Shown here one piece after another: positions 1 through 11,412 of a DNA stretch of 64,000 nucleotides. A program made the position numbers and the translations under genes. The notes beneath the pieces are model-generated. The model was not told the DNA's origin. It saw nothing but the letters and a program-made list of their open reading frames with translations, and made no database searches. Source of the DNA: Diphasiastrum complanatum (lineage: Eukaryota; Streptophyta; Lycopodiopsida; Lycopodiales; Lycopodiaceae). Position 1 is the first letter of the stretch; each line of letters begins with the position of its first letter. The stretch covers positions 51,407,325 through 51,471,324 of the forward strand of contig CM055106.1 in assembly GCA_029204225.1 (NCBI GenBank), given 5' to 3'.

Positions 1-30
1 CGGGGCAGCCCGTAAATAAGTCATTTTATC

Positions 31-503
31 TGTAGTATAGTATGCAACTCAGGAAAAAAAATCATAACTTTTGAACGACAACTCGGATTGAGACGATTAC
101 GGTGCCATTACAAAGCCCTCGACGAGAGCTTTTCAACGACATCCAACATGGCCCAGTTCCAAGCTATGGTGAAGAAGTTATGGCCAGTCAAAGTTTTGGG
201 CGACCCGATATCTCTTTCAAGCGCAGTTGACCAGTTTGACCCAGATCTCTTTTAAGCGCAGTTGACCAGTTTGACCTGGGTCAAACTGGTCAACTGCGCT
301 TGAAAGAGATATCGGGTTGATCAAGTGTTGACCGACCAAAACTTTAACTGGCCATAACTTCTTCACCATAGTTCAGAATTGGGCCGTGTTGGGTGTCGTT
401 GAAAAGCTCTCGTCGAGAGCTTTCTAATGGCACCGTAACCGTCTCAATACAAGTTGTTGTTCAAAAGTTATGATTTTTTTTCAGCCACAAACTATACTAT
501 GCA
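31..503. repeat. Long foldback (inverted-repeat) element, MITE-like
   Basis: The two halves are near-perfect reverse complements centred at about 277-278. The outer arms carry TAGTATAG, a poly-A/poly-T run, CATAACTTTTGAAC and the GAGAGCTTT block, and the innermost part is GTTTGACC-TG-GGTCAAAC. The left arm has an extra roughly 34-bp tandem copy of the block TCTCTTTnAAGCGCAGTTGACCAGTTTGAC. TTGACC (W-box core) recurs in both arms. There is no coding capacity. A non-autonomous foldback element is the simplest reading; no clear target-site duplication is visible so close to the window edge. Confidence 0.75.
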
Positions 504-804
504 CATAATAGCTAACCATCGAAGACTGTGTGCGCAGAATTGCGGGCAGAGAAAGATTTTATTTTAGTATATTACATTGCCAAAGAATTGTCATCCTATG
601 TGGCAATCCTTATAGGGCCCTTTCCAAGGCCAAATTTTCTCTAATGAAGCTACTGCCGCCAACTGCTTCATTCCCAGAGAATGAATCTACTTATGAACCA
701 GAGAGCGCGATTCACATCGAATCCAAGAAAATGCCAGTCACGATGCACATCTCATTCCAGTCCCGGCCACGATGCAAGAAAAAGATAGTCCCGATCCGCA
801 CTCC

Positions 805-887
<83 letters not shown>

Positions 888-1640
888 GCCGCCGTTTTGA
901 TGGTGTGATGCATGAGAGAGAGAGAGAGAGAGGGAGAGTGTTCTAATTTCTGAGAGAGATACATGTGCAGATTTTCAACGGCCAATCGAGATCCAATCCT
1001 GAAAATGTAGCCTCCAATCCAAAATGAAGCCAATGATCCAATCCAAAAATCTCCAAAACGCAAAAATCGTGCGCGCTAGAGAGAGCGAGAGAGCGAGAGA
1101 GAGAGAGATATATATATAAGTGCTCACTGCGCTTAGTGCTATCGATTAAGCTGCCAATGTAAATACACCATCAACGATTCCGCAAAAGCCAGAAATCGCA
1201 AATGTAACAAATGTAAGTTTAAATACACCATTAGCAATTGTGCAAGAGCCAGAAATCGAGATCAGAAATGTTTCAAAACGCGAGAGACAAAGTGTCTCGA
1301 TCCAAAAATCCTCTCAACGTAATAATGAGAGAGAGAGAGAGAGTCTATCCCCATAACGGGTTCATTAACAAACTAGAATTGACTCGTTAGTTATTAATGA
1401 TAGTAGGTTCATGAACAAACCAGAATTGTCCTGTTAGTTATTAATGAGAAGGTGGCCATTTAATGTCTAGGGTGCTAGGGTGGCCAATAAAGGCTTAGGG
1501 ACAATGGTGCAGATTGAATTGAAGGGCAACTCTACCCTTCAAGAAAATAGGTTTTTTTTAAAACTGAAGGACTGCCCATTTATTTTGGTTTCATATTTGA
1601 AGGGTGAATGATTTAATTTTTCACCCGTAATCAGCATACT
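504..1640. other. Gene-free low-complexity region
   Basis: No protein-coding similarity is visible. The stretch contains (GT)11 at 805-826 directly followed by (GA)28 at 829-884, shorter GA runs near 915-931, 1078-1107 and 1328-1343, and two near-copies of the phrase GTAAATACACCATnA.CGATT at about 1158-1260. Open frames across the GA tract are Arg-Glu artefacts. Confidence 0.6.
805..884. repeat. Compound microsatellite (GT)11-(GA)28
   Basis: Read directly: GT dinucleotides from 805 to 826, a two-base break, then uninterrupted GA dinucleotides to 884. Confidence 0.95.
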
Positions 1641-4060
1641 AATAAATGCTTGATCTTGCCATAGATCTATCTCTAGGTCTAAGATGTAGTGAGGTTCACC
1701 TAGATCTTGCATCTTAAATTCACTACCTAGTGCACTTTTTGTTTAATCAACAAGCTTTATGCAACTTCCACTCAAGCTGATATCATCTACATAAATGATG
1801 AGAATGACTAGATTGTTATTTATAAACTTTATGTACACAGAGGGATTATAGTCACTTCGATTGAATTCAAGTGAGATAAGATATGAGTGTAGCCTTGCAT
1901 ACGAAGACCTTGGGGGTCTTGTTTAAGCCCATACAATTTTTTGAATAAGAGACATACTTTGGATTCTTCACTTTCCTTGATAACGCCTTTGGGTTGCTCC
2001 ATATAATTTTCTTCTTCAAGATAGCCATCGAAGAAGGCATTAGAAAATTTGAGTTGGATAGTCTTGCTTTGAATTTGTTGATAGAACCATCATTGTTGTA
2101 CTTTACTTGAAAAACCCACTTGCATCCAATAACATGTTTGTAGATAGGTGGATCCACAACCTCCCAAGTGTTGTTGGAAATCAAGGCATCATACTCTTTG
2201 GACATAGCTTCAAACCACTCCTTGGATTGGAGTGCATCTTGGACACTTCTCGGCTCTTCATGAGAAATAAAAAAGGCATGCGAGGTGGTGACATCTTCAA
2301 TTTGCTTGTCTTTCTCCACATACATGAACCTTCTTGCCTCGTATTTCTCTCTCATGGATCTCCTTGGTGTGATTGCTTGAAGATCTTCCTCCTCAAGCCT
2401 CGACCCCAACACATCTTGATTAGCATCAAGATTGATAATTGTTGATTCTCCATGAGGTGACTTGATCTCAGCCCCATTCAAGTTGAGCTTTTGTTCTTCA
2501 TGGAAGATCACATTTTTACTTACAACAATCTTGTTTGTAGAGGGAACAAAGATTCTATATGCTTTCTTGGTTGATGAATATCCAATCATCACTCCTTTGA
2601 TAAAACTAGGATCATCTTTTTTCCTAGTCTCTAAAGGCACATGTACAAAGCAAATACAACCAAAGATCCTAAGGTGATCTACCTTAGGCTTTTCCTTATA
2701 CAACATCTCATATGATGATCTTCCTCCTAGAGCAAGATTTGGAAGTCTATTACAAAGTTAATTAGCACATGAAATTGCTTCTCCCCAAAAATCTTTTGGA
2801 AGAGATGCCTCTATTCTAATTGATTTTGCACGTTCACATAGAGTTCTATTTTTTCTTTTAACAATCCCATGTTATTGGAGGGAATAAGCACAAGTAAACT
2901 CTCTCCTCACTCCCCTTGTTCACAATAGTCATTAAATTTGTTGGAGGTATACTCTCGTCCACCATCGCAGCTCAAAGCTTTCAATTTAAAAGAGAATTGT
3001 TTTTCAACTAAAGCTTTGAATTTAAGGAAGACATCAAACACCATAGACTTGGAAGACGAGATACACCCAAAAGAAATTCTGTGTAATCATCTATAAAAGT
3101 TACAAAACAAGTAGCTCCTTCTTTGCTCTTGGAAGAGGAAAAGTGAACATCTGAGTGCACTTAGCTCAAAAGGATGATGAGTCTTGATGTTGGATCTTGC
3201 CGGGAAAAGGCCTATGAGATTTGGCAATAGCACAAGCTTTACATTGTTGTTGTCCTTTGCTCCTCCCCCTTGGCTTGTCCTTTTTGAAAAGTGCTTTGTC
3301 CTCTCCACCATCCTTCAATGAAAGCTTTGATCCTCAATAGCTCGTTCTCTTGCCTACGCCCCTTAACAATAAGAACTCCTTGCAATGCCTTGATTGAGAT
3401 GGTCTCCTGTTCAAGCAAGCTCTCTATGAAGATCTTTCACTCTCATGACAAAATGTGAGGCACTCTCGTCACTCTTTTGGTAGCTTTGAAAGATTTGATT
3501 TCTAAGAGTGAGCAATTTAGATGTATTCTTGGCCTCATAGATGGCTTTGAGGGTGTCCCAAGACTCCTTGACCAAGGTGCAAGAGCTAATCTCTCTCAAC
3601 ACTTCATTGGATACATTCAATTCCAAGCACAATATCTATCACATCTTGGAGGACCAAAATCGACTCCATTCTCACCTTCCAAATGGCATAATTGGAGGTG
3701 GTCAAACTCACCCCTTGCCCAAGAGTAGGGAACTCGAGGTAGCCATCTTATCTTGAGAAATTGATTTGTAATGGATCTAAACACAAGCAAAGGTGTTGCT
3801 TCTCTCTCAAAAATGGATCTAATATGGATGTGAATCCAATTCCACTTTTGAGATACTGCAACCTCTTTGTGAGATCAATTTCATAAGCAATATCAATCTC
3901 CTTCAATTTAGATCTTACTTATCTCCAAAAATGAAGTACTTCTTGATCCAAAAATCATTGTGATAGGTATCGAGATCCAACTACACTCTCAAAATCAAGT
4001 TTTCAAGCCAAAATCTTCATCAAAATTGATGTATGCAATCCATCTTTAGGCTATCTCTAA
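1640..4060 (-). pseudogene. Decayed Ty1/Copia gag-pol remnant
   Basis: The Copia polyprotein reads on the minus strand in pieces. Gag (UBN2-type; residues like ESWDTLKAIYEAKN) lies at 3411-3632. Integrase remnants cover about 2710-3300. The integrase C-terminus, linker and RT start at 1867-2706 include the phrases HLRIFGCICFVHVPLETR, ITPRRS and IGCKWVFQVKYN. A further RT stretch reaches about 1640. Frameshifts separate the pieces and the RNase H end is missing. The closest relative in this window is the intact element at 33672-39803, whose homologous phrases differ by a few residues, so both belong to one Copia lineage. A degenerate primer-binding complement (CTCTAATACCAT) sits just before 4060. 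Confidence 0.85.
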
Positions 4061-4240
4061 TACCATGTGTACTTTTCACATGTGTGAGGACTCACAAATC
4101 AATGTGATTGATCTTCTAAGGAGTGTGTAATTGCACATGGATCTAACACTTGACTCATGCAAACAATCTATCTTGACAATCTACATGCATCTATCATTCA
4201 CTATTCAACACATTTGTAAAAAGGGATTGCAACATTGTGG
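4061..4240 (-). repeat. Partial 5' LTR-like sequence of the preceding Copia
   Basis: It follows the degenerate primer-binding complement and carries CACATGTGTG, a one-base variant of the palindrome found in other Copia LTRs of the window. The outer end cannot be placed. Confidence 0.4.
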
Positions 4241-4591
4241 ATTCACTATTTTACACGGATATAATTTTTTGACTATGAATTATGAGATTGTGACATAATA
4301 AGTCTTCAAATATAAAAGTAAAAATGTTCTCATAAAATCATGACTACAATTGTCAAAAGTAGTCAATATTTTGTGACTCTATTTATGAAAAGTATGCCAA
4401 AGTCATGACTACCATAAATGAGGTTGAATATCAATAAATAAGAAAACGACTAGTCAATGTTAAATTCTAAAATCATGAAATGTGAAACTTTAAAAGTGAG
4501 AGAAAAAGGACATAACATGTGTATCTAGGAAATGACCCATCATCATCATCCATTCATACTCTTTCATTTCTACACGCAAAAGACTTCGCTA

Positions 4592-4610
4592 CGCCTCATT
4601 AAATGAGGCG
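4592..4610. promoter_or_regulatory. Perfect 9-bp palindrome upstream of the GRAS gene
   Basis: CGCCTCATT-A-AATGAGGCG is an exact inverted repeat with a one-base centre, flanked by ACACG and ACGTGT a little further out. It lies about 195 bp before the chosen ATG. A protein-binding site or 5'-UTR hairpin is possible; its function is inferred only from position. Confidence 0.4.
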
Positions 4611-4620
4611 ACGTGTGTAA

Positions 4621-4803
4621 ATGTGTGTATGTCTCTCTCTCTCCGCAAAAGAATGTATGTATGTAAGAGAGAGAGAGAGAGAGAAAAAGAAAAACACTCG
4701 TTACCTGTGCAAATCAACACAATACGATGCTCTTTTGCTCTTGTCATCCAATTTATCACTCGCCCTTGCCTTCTTGGTGATTCTTGCCTTGTCTTCTTCG
4801 TCA
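4621..4803 (+). other. Probable 5' UTR with in-frame open extension of the GRAS gene
   Basis: CT and GA runs (about 4631-4643 and 4669-4684) look like a typical plant 5' UTR. The frame is open from an ATG at 4621, encoding Arg-Glu repeats and then a leucine-rich hydrophobic stretch (about 4729-4803, LALAFLVILAL) directly before the chosen start. Several out-of-frame ATGs are also present. I favour UTR because the Arg-Glu part is a microsatellite translation. Confidence 0.5.
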
Positions 4804-6717
4804 ATGGCAGGAAATTGGTGCGAGTACAGAAACCCAGATACTGATTCCCAAGAAGATTGTCATTCAAATGCTGCACTGAATTACATATCTCAAGTTTTAA
4901 TGGATGAGGAGTGTCTGGACGAGCACAAGTGTGTATTTGTGGAGAGTATCTCCTACAAGGCAATGGAAAAGGTGTTGGCAGGGATTTTGGACAATTCTTC
5001 ATCGTCAGGGTGCGAAACAGCATCATTCGCTGACTTCCACAAATTTGAAAATGAAGATGAGATTGAACAGCAGGACACCTTGACCAGCCAAGAGATGCAG
5101 CAAAATGAAATAGATTATTTTTTTAGAGAGCCTCCTAAAGGTATTGCAATGGATTCTGAGCAGTACATGAAGGGCAATAGCTTCATCTCTACATCCTTAC
5201 AATATGTGCCTTCTTCTGTGGAAGTGTCGTCCAAGAGCTTTTCAATCCCTCGACAGTTTTCTCCAGACAGCAGCCAAGTACTCTTAGACGAATTTCTTGC
5301 ACAGGGTGAGGTCTCAGTAGAGTCGTCCATGAAAAGCAGTCAAGTGGTCAGGGCGGATATATCATTGTTTCAAGGCAACATCAACTCGGATTTCTCAACT
5401 CATGTTTATGTAGATGAGAATCACGCAGATCAACAGTCATCAGAGAGTGAAGCGCTATGGAGCTCTGATGGCAATCATCATGCAGAACCTGAGCGGGAGA
5501 GCATGGTACTTGGAGACGAAGCCAAGAGCCTCCCCTCTGCTGCGGGAGCTCAGCCAAATGCAGTTGAGTCCAGTGATCCAGCCACAACAGGCCTCATCCC
5601 AATGTTAGTAAAATGCGCACAGGCATTGTCAACAAATGATGTAGAGGAGGCCAGACGACTTGTCACTGACATAAAAAGACTATCGTCTCCATTTGGAAGC
5701 TGGAAGCAGCGTTTGGCACACTATTTTGTGGAGGCTTTGGCGGCCAAATTATCTGGGAATGTTGCTCTTTTTTACACTTCACTGACAAAATACCGTCCGT
5801 CTGTAGCAGAGATGCTCAAGACCTTCTGTGTTTACTTGGATTACACTCCCTACACCAAAATTCCTCACTTTTATGCCACTGAGATCATCGTTCATGCTTG
5901 TGAAGGGGAGTCCAGACTTCACATAATAGACTTCGGAATCATGTATGGCATCCAATGGCCTTGCCTGATCCAGGCTCTTGCAAATCGACAAGGCGGTCCT
6001 CCTCGTCTGAGAATCACAGGCATTGATTGTCCTCAACCTGGTTTTAAGCCTGCAAGCAGAGTGGATGAGACAGGTCGTTGGCTTGCTCATTTCGCCCGTC
6101 TTTGGGGAGTTCCGTTTGAGTATCACGCGTTAGCAATCAAGTGGGAAAACATTCAGCCTGCATCTTTGCATCTAAGGCATGATGATGAAGTGCTCATTGT
6201 GAATTGCATGTTGAGGCTTAGACATCTCACGGATGAAACCATGATGGCGGAGAGCCCTCGGAAGATCGTACTGAAAAAAATTAGAAGCATGAATCCTAAA
6301 ATTTTTGTACAAGGAATTCTCAGCATGGAAAACAATTCACCTTTTGGTTTTATGAATCGCTTCCATGAATCTCTTGATGATTACTCAAATAAATTTGAGG
6401 CAATTGATGCATGCATCTCAAGGGATTTTTCTGAGAGATTTCTAATGGAACAGATGTATTTTGGTCGTGCCATCATTAATACTTTAGCATGTGAGGGTTT
6501 GGACAGAGTTGAGAGGGGTGAACCTTATACTAGATGGCAGGCTTTGACACACAGAGCGGGCTTCAGGATTCTACCTATTCATACGAGCACTTTCAACAAA
6601 GCCAAAGATTTACTAAAAATGTTCGACAAAAATTTTGGGATGGTTGAGCATGGAGGATGGATGCTCTTAGGTTGGAAGGGCAGACCTACCCATTGTGTTT
6701 CTGCTTGGCAAATTTAA
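4804..6717 (+). CDS. GRAS-domain transcription regulator, LISCL (SCL9/14/33-like) type
   Basis: Single-exon gene of 637 residues. GRAS proteins are plant nuclear regulators, usually acting with other transcription factors; LISCL members include SCL14, a TGA-factor partner in detoxification responses. The N-terminus carries the LISCL-type block NAALNYISQVLMDEE...C.F.ESISYKAMEKVLAGIL (residues about 22-62). An acidic variable region follows. The GRAS domain runs from about residue 263 (LIPMLVKCAQAL) to the end, with leucine-rich region I, the VHIID-type motif as LHIIDFG at 372-378, a PFYRE-like PFGFMNRFHESL, and the closing SAW motif ending SAWQI. Length is normal for the family and no break is seen. 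I chose ATG 4804 (context CAATGG) because the conserved N-terminus starts there. The frame stays open upstream to an ATG at 4621, adding a GA-repeat-encoded and hydrophobic segment. The nearest elements on both sides are transposon remnants. Confidence 0.93.
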   Translation: MAGNWCEYRNPDTDSQEDCHSNAALNYISQVLMDEECLDEHKCVFVESISYKAMEKVLAGILDNSSSSGCETASFADFHKFENEDEIEQQDTLTSQEMQQNEIDYFFREPPKGIAMDSEQYMKGNSFISTSLQYVPSSVEVSSKSFSIPRQFSPDSSQVLLDEFLAQGEVSVESSMKSSQVVRADISLFQGNINSDFSTHVYVDENHADQQSSESEALWSSDGNHHAEPERESMVLGDEAKSLPSAAGAQPNAVESSDPATTGLIPMLVKCAQALSTNDVEEARRLVTDIKRLSSPFGSWKQRLAHYFVEALAAKLSGNVALFYTSLTKYRPSVAEMLKTFCVYLDYTPYTKIPHFYATEIIVHACEGESRLHIIDFGIMYGIQWPCLIQALANRQGGPPRLRITGIDCPQPGFKPASRVDETGRWLAHFARLWGVPFEYHALAIKWENIQPASLHLRHDDEVLIVNCMLRLRHLTDETMMAESPRKIVLKKIRSMNPKIFVQGILSMENNSPFGFMNRFHESLDDYSNKFEAIDACISRDFSERFLMEQMYFGRAIINTLACEGLDRVERGEPYTRWQALTHRAGFRILPIHTSTFNKAKDLLKMFDKNFGMVEHGGWMLLGWKGRPTHCVSAWQI

Positions 6718-7117
6718 GAATGGTAAGTAATCTATCTAGCAATATTTTTATCGATGGTAATAGTTCAACGTGTCAAAAATATTTCTTAATGATATTTCAG
6801 AATCAAATAGTAAGATTTGAACATAAGTTAGTAAACTCTAGTTCTATAAGATTAGATAGAGGAAACTACTTATCAAGTGCTATATCTATATAAATTTTTT
6901 GACATATATCCTATTTTGCTATTAGAAGATCAATTTAACTTGCTAGTCAGAATCACTTGAGGCATTATAGACTCCCATGGCAATTAGTTAGCAAAATGAA
7001 TTAGAAAATAGAAAAGAATTATATAACAAATGATCAAAATATTTGAAAGATAGATCTTGAATTTGTTCTCAACAAACATGTATAAACTAGAATAAAGAAT
7101 TGTTATCAAAAAATGCA

Positions 7118-7124
<7 letters not shown>

Positions 7125-7168
<44 letters not shown>
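7125..7168. repeat. (GA)22 microsatellite
   Basis: Uninterrupted GA dinucleotides read directly. Confidence 0.95.
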
Positions 7169-7171
<3 letters not shown>

Positions 7172-7552
7172 GCAAGCCACGTTCATACTAAATTTACAAT
7201 ATTTTGGAATGAACCATGAAAGGTCTACCATTTAATAACAAACTAAAGTGTAAAATAATACAAAGCATACACGTTGTGCAAACTTCTTAGATTAGTATGA
7301 AAAATGACAAATTAGTACTGAGATGCCCAATATAATTACCCAGACAACTAATGGTAAGTTTGCTAGGTTTCTACTTAAAGATGGATCTAATAGCATGTAT
7401 GCTCAAATAATCATGCAATGCTAGAAAATCACTTAGACTCAAAATCAACACAATCACCAAATCAATTAGATCTCAATGAGAAGTACAATGATACTATAGA
7501 TCCATGAGCTAACACGATGCTCAAACATGATTGAACCTCACTTTTGCCACCT

Positions 7553-7676
7553 CTTAATCCTATTGGACCATTGATCCATTCACCTCTTGATTCCATTGGA
7601 TTATTCTCAATCATGTCTAAAATCCTATTGGACCATTGATGGTTCCACCTCTAAATCCTATTGGACCTTTTGAACT
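7553..7676. repeat. Short minisatellite based on AATCCTATTGGACC
   Basis: AATCCTATTGGACC occurs three times (about 7557, 7621 and 7656), twice followed by ATTGAT, and a diverged unit GATTCCATTGGATT lies between. Spacing is about 30-65 bp. Confidence 0.6.
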
Positions 7677-8086
7677 TCATCAAACAAAAGCATGACACTT
7701 GTCTACTAATCATTTAGCTCGAGTTTTGTCTCCTACACTACTTTTGGCTCAATAATGGCATTACATGTGGGATTAGACAATTTGCCATCTATGCCAAATT
7801 TGACCCTATCAACATCCTACACCAAGATGCTTGACATAAAATGTGTAAGACCCCTACAACTAACATAGATAATCTTTTTGCATTTTTCACAAGCTGAAGA
7901 TCTAAATAGAGCTTCAAGAATAAATGCAATAAATGGCTGAAAACTACTCTTTTTCAAACTTCAAAAAACAAGTTATCCAAATAGGCTATGCATGCTACTT
8001 TAAATTTAGTCATGAAAGACTGTAGCTACATTTAAATCTTGATGAAACAAGTTGATCTAAATGGCAAGAACTAGCATATTGCAAAT

Positions 8087-8435
8087 AGACATTGCCATGA
8101 CGATATGTGAACCCAATATCTTGAAAATTTTGAATAATGAAACCTCTATGACTCTGACATTGATGGGAATAAAACTCAATAATGTGAGAAATGTAACCTC
8201 CTTTGATCATGAGTCAAGGAAACAAATTTTAATAAAAAAACTTTGTGTGTAGTAGAGTTTGAAAGTTGACTAAATCAGCTTCAAGTTGTCATGACAGTTT
8301 GTGAACCCAATGTCTTGATAATTTTGAGGAATGAAACATTTGACTTTTATATTGATGAGAATGTAACCCATTAAACTAAAAATGTAACTTCTAGAAATAA
8401 AGTCTCTTTGATCACGAGTCTTCAAGAGTTGGACT
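8087..8435. repeat. Diverged tandem duplication, about 200-bp period
   Basis: The block at about 8087-8220 (CATGACG.TATGTGAACCCAAT.TCTTGA.AATTTTGA, later TTTGATCATGAGTC) recurs at about 8287-8433 with many substitutions. It is non-coding. Confidence 0.6.
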
Positions 8436-8899
8436 AGCCATAACAATATGTCAATTGAAATCTTCATGTGTAGTATTAGAGTTTGTAGGCTTGAATAAAC
8501 CGGCTTCATGTTTTGCTACTCTGTCACTTTCAAAGAACTCTGGTTAGCAGTGGAGTTTGAAAGTCAAAGTTGATCTTCATGTCCTACTGCTTCAGAAAAT
8601 TTTTGAAATTGAGGTAGAACTGCCATATGGATAGTGCTTCAGCTGAAATTGAAGGTTGAAATAGGATTTCATATCCATTGCTTCAAATATGTTTGAAAGT
8701 CGAAATGAGATAGAAATTTATATGTGTTGCTTTAGAACTTGAACCATCCTTATGAATAAAGGATTCTTGAAATACTTGTTGATGAAGACATCTCCAAAGT
8801 AGCTTTGTGCCAACTTCTCCATGTGAAAGTTCTACTACTACCTATTTTCTGAAGAACAAATCAGAAACATTTAAGATCTTCAAACACTTCAAGGCATCA

Positions 8900-10197
8900 G
8901 CAGAAAACTCGACCTAGAGAAAAATCAAAGCTCTATGTTCAAATGGAGGTGGAGAATTTACCTCCACAAAATTTAAAGAATTCTGCAAGGCCAATGGAAT
9001 ACAACAACAATTCACAACAAGCTACTCACCTCAGTCCAATGGTGTAGCTGAAAGGAAGAATCAAACACTCATTGAAAGTGCCAAGAGCATGTTGGCCCAT
9101 GCCTCTCTTCCAAAGAAGTTCTGGGCAGAAGCTGTTACTACAACAGCCTATTTACAAAATCGATCCATCACCAAAGCTCTGAATGGAAAGACACCTTATG
9201 AGGGGTGGATACACATCACTAAAAAATATTAGAGTGTTTGGATGCATTCTTTATGCATAGATCCCTGAAGATCTCAGGAAGAAGCTGGACAACACAAGCA
9301 GAAAATTGATTTTTATTGGCTACTCTCCATATCACAAGGCATATAAACTCTACAATCTGGACACAGAAATGGCATTCACAAGCAGAGATGTCATTTTTTT
9401 GGAAAAAAATTTTTTCGACCCCAAGGGAAGAGATGTAGAAATTTATGACTTAAGGGTTGAACAACAGAATTCCGACCCAACAGTCGAACAGTCAAAATCC
9501 GACCCTCGGGTCGAACAGCCAAATTTCGACCCTAGGGTCGAAAATCAAGAAATCGATTCTAACTCTGAAAAGGAGCTTGATCAGCAGAGGGTCTAAATTC
9601 AGCCAAGAAGGTCAAATCAACCCAGACAGCCTCCATCCAGATTTATGGATGATGCAACCTGCTACTTTGTGCAGAAACCAAATATAGTTTCAGAGACAAT
9701 GTCTATACCTAATGTTGAACATTGGACAACAACTATGGACACAGAATTCGATTGTCTGATGGAGAATCAAACTTGGACAGTCACTGAGCTGCCAAAGGAC
9801 AAAAATCTGATCCCATGCAAATGGATATTCAAGGCAAAGTATGATGCTGAAAGAAGGCTAAATTGGTACAAAGCCAGGCTGGTTGTCAAAGACTATTCCC
9901 AGATTCTAGATCTAGACTATTCCAAGACCTTCAGCCCAGTGGTCAAAGATGCTTCGATCCGGCTATTACTCTCCTTTGCAGCTGAGCAGATCTCGAAGTC
10001 CATCAAATGGATGTCCAGATCGCGTTTCTCAATGGGACCATTGAAGATGAAATCTTTATGTCATAGCCAAAAGGATACAAACTGAAGGGTAAGCAACACC
10101 TTGTGTGCAAAAATTCACAAGACACTCTATGGGCTGATACAGTCACCCAGAACCTGGTTCCAGAAAATAAATGCATTTCTTATTGAGAATGGAAAGT
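8900..10197 (+). pseudogene. Ty1/Copia integrase-RT fragment
   Basis: Plus-strand Copia pol, broken by frameshifts. The integrase C-terminal part has QFTTSYSPQSNGVAERKN near 9010-9060 and KKFWAEAVTTTAYLQNR near 9115-9165. The linker (9306-9596) has three to four degenerate repeats of EQ.(N/K).DPRVEQ. RT follows with LIPCKWIFKAKYDAERRLN and KTFSPVVKDASIRLLL (9645-10085), then LYGLIQSPRTWFQKI near 10125-10165. Similarity stops at about 10197, where a different Copia gag begins in mid-sequence. No LTR is attached. Confidence 0.88.
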
Positions 10198-11412
10198 ACA
10201 AGTCATTCTTAATGGCTTAAAAGAAGACTATGATAATCTTGTTCAATCCTTTGCCATAAAGGAGGAGTTGCCCAATTTGGAGACTCTTCAAGGAATTCTC
10301 ATTTCTGAAGAAGCAAGACAAAGTTACATTCTTTCAAGGATGAACAAACTCGAGCATATTGGAAGTGACAAAGCTCTCTTTGTCAAGGACAAGCATAAAG
10401 GGAGGAGCAAGAACCAGTTTTCTCAAGTTTTCAACAAAGACAAAGATGGAGAAGATGATGACTCAATTCATCCTTCTACTTCCAAGACCAAGAAGAAGAA
10501 AGTCAAGTGTTTCTTTTGTGGCAAGAAGGGGCACTATGCCTCTAATTACTTCGAAAAGAAAAATCAACTCAAACAAGCAAATCTCTCTAATGTGAAAAAA
10601 GAAGACTTTATTGCAAGTGATGGAGAAGGATCTCTCATGGTGTCAAGCTTTTCTTCACACCCTTCAAGAAGGATGGAGCATGGTACATCGATAGTGGTGC
10701 CTCATCACATATGTGTTGTTCGAAGGAGTCTTTTGACTCTGATGTAGCTTATAAAGGACTTAAAAGATCTATTTATGCAGCAAATGATCATGAATGCTCT
10801 ACTAAAGGAATTGGCAATATTCCATTAAAACTTGCTTCTTCTAAAGTTCTATTTATTTCCAATGTTTTTTTTTTTGTTCCTAAGCTTACAGAAAACTTGA
10901 TAAGTGTTGGAAAATTGCTTGATTGTGGTTGTGATTTGAAATTCAATTCCAATACTTGTTTTATTAAGAATAATGGATCTAGATATGGTGACATCTTCAA
11001 GTTAAATTCTTATGAAAATGCAATTGTTTGTGAAATTCCCTTTATAATTAAGGAGGAGTTATGGCATAGAAGGTTGGGACATCCCAACTATAAATCTATG
11101 CTTTCTATGATCAAGAATGATAAGGCTATTGGCCTACCAAAATTACTTTCCAAAGATATCAAGCCATGTGAGGCTTGTGCTATTGCAAAATCACATAGAA
11201 ATCCATATCAAAAGTCTTCCATTAAAACTTCTCATCCTTTGGAATTAATTCACTCGGATGTTCACTTTTCCTCCTCAAAAAATATTGGTGGTGCTACTTG
11301 TTTTGTTACCTTCATTGATGATTTTACAAGATATACTTGGTTGTACCTTCTTTGTTCAAAAGCTATGGTGTTTGAACACTTCCTAGTTTTCAAAGCTTAT
11401 GTTGAGAAATAG
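10198..11412 (+). pseudogene. Ty1/Copia gag-protease-integrase fragment, truncated at both ends
   Basis: It starts in mid-gag (ILNGLKEDYDNLVQSFA). The zinc knuckle at about 10507-10550 reads CFFCGKKGHYASNY, so the last cysteine of CX2CX4HX4C is tyrosine. Protease remnants (YIDSGASSHMC, across a frameshift near 10690-10715) and the integrase zinc domain WHRRLGHPN...CEACAIAKSH (11058-11200) follow, then SDVHFSS...FIDDFTRYTW. It ends abruptly at AYVEK (11412). No LTRs are seen; it abuts the previous Copia piece without a gap. Confidence 0.88.

Larger units (their letters stand above)
6718..8880. other. Intergenic region without recognisable gene
   Basis: AT-rich. It holds a (GA)22 tract at 7125-7168, a short minisatellite at 7553-7676 and a diverged tandem duplication at 8087-8435. 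The GRAS 3' end probably lies in the first few hundred bases. Otherwise I see nothing. Confidence 0.6.

Noticed and set aside
31-503. Classical microRNA precursor
   Set aside because: The palindrome is far longer and more perfect than a miRNA stem-loop and has element-like arms; a foldback transposon is more likely.
530-1063. Open frames on both strands across 530-1063
   Set aside because: Most of the length is translation of the GT and GA microsatellites (Arg-Glu, Ser-Leu, Thr-His repeats); nothing protein-like remains outside.
6984-7175. Membrane peptide on the minus strand near 7.1 kb
   Set aside because: Half of it is the Ser-Leu translation of the GA tract.
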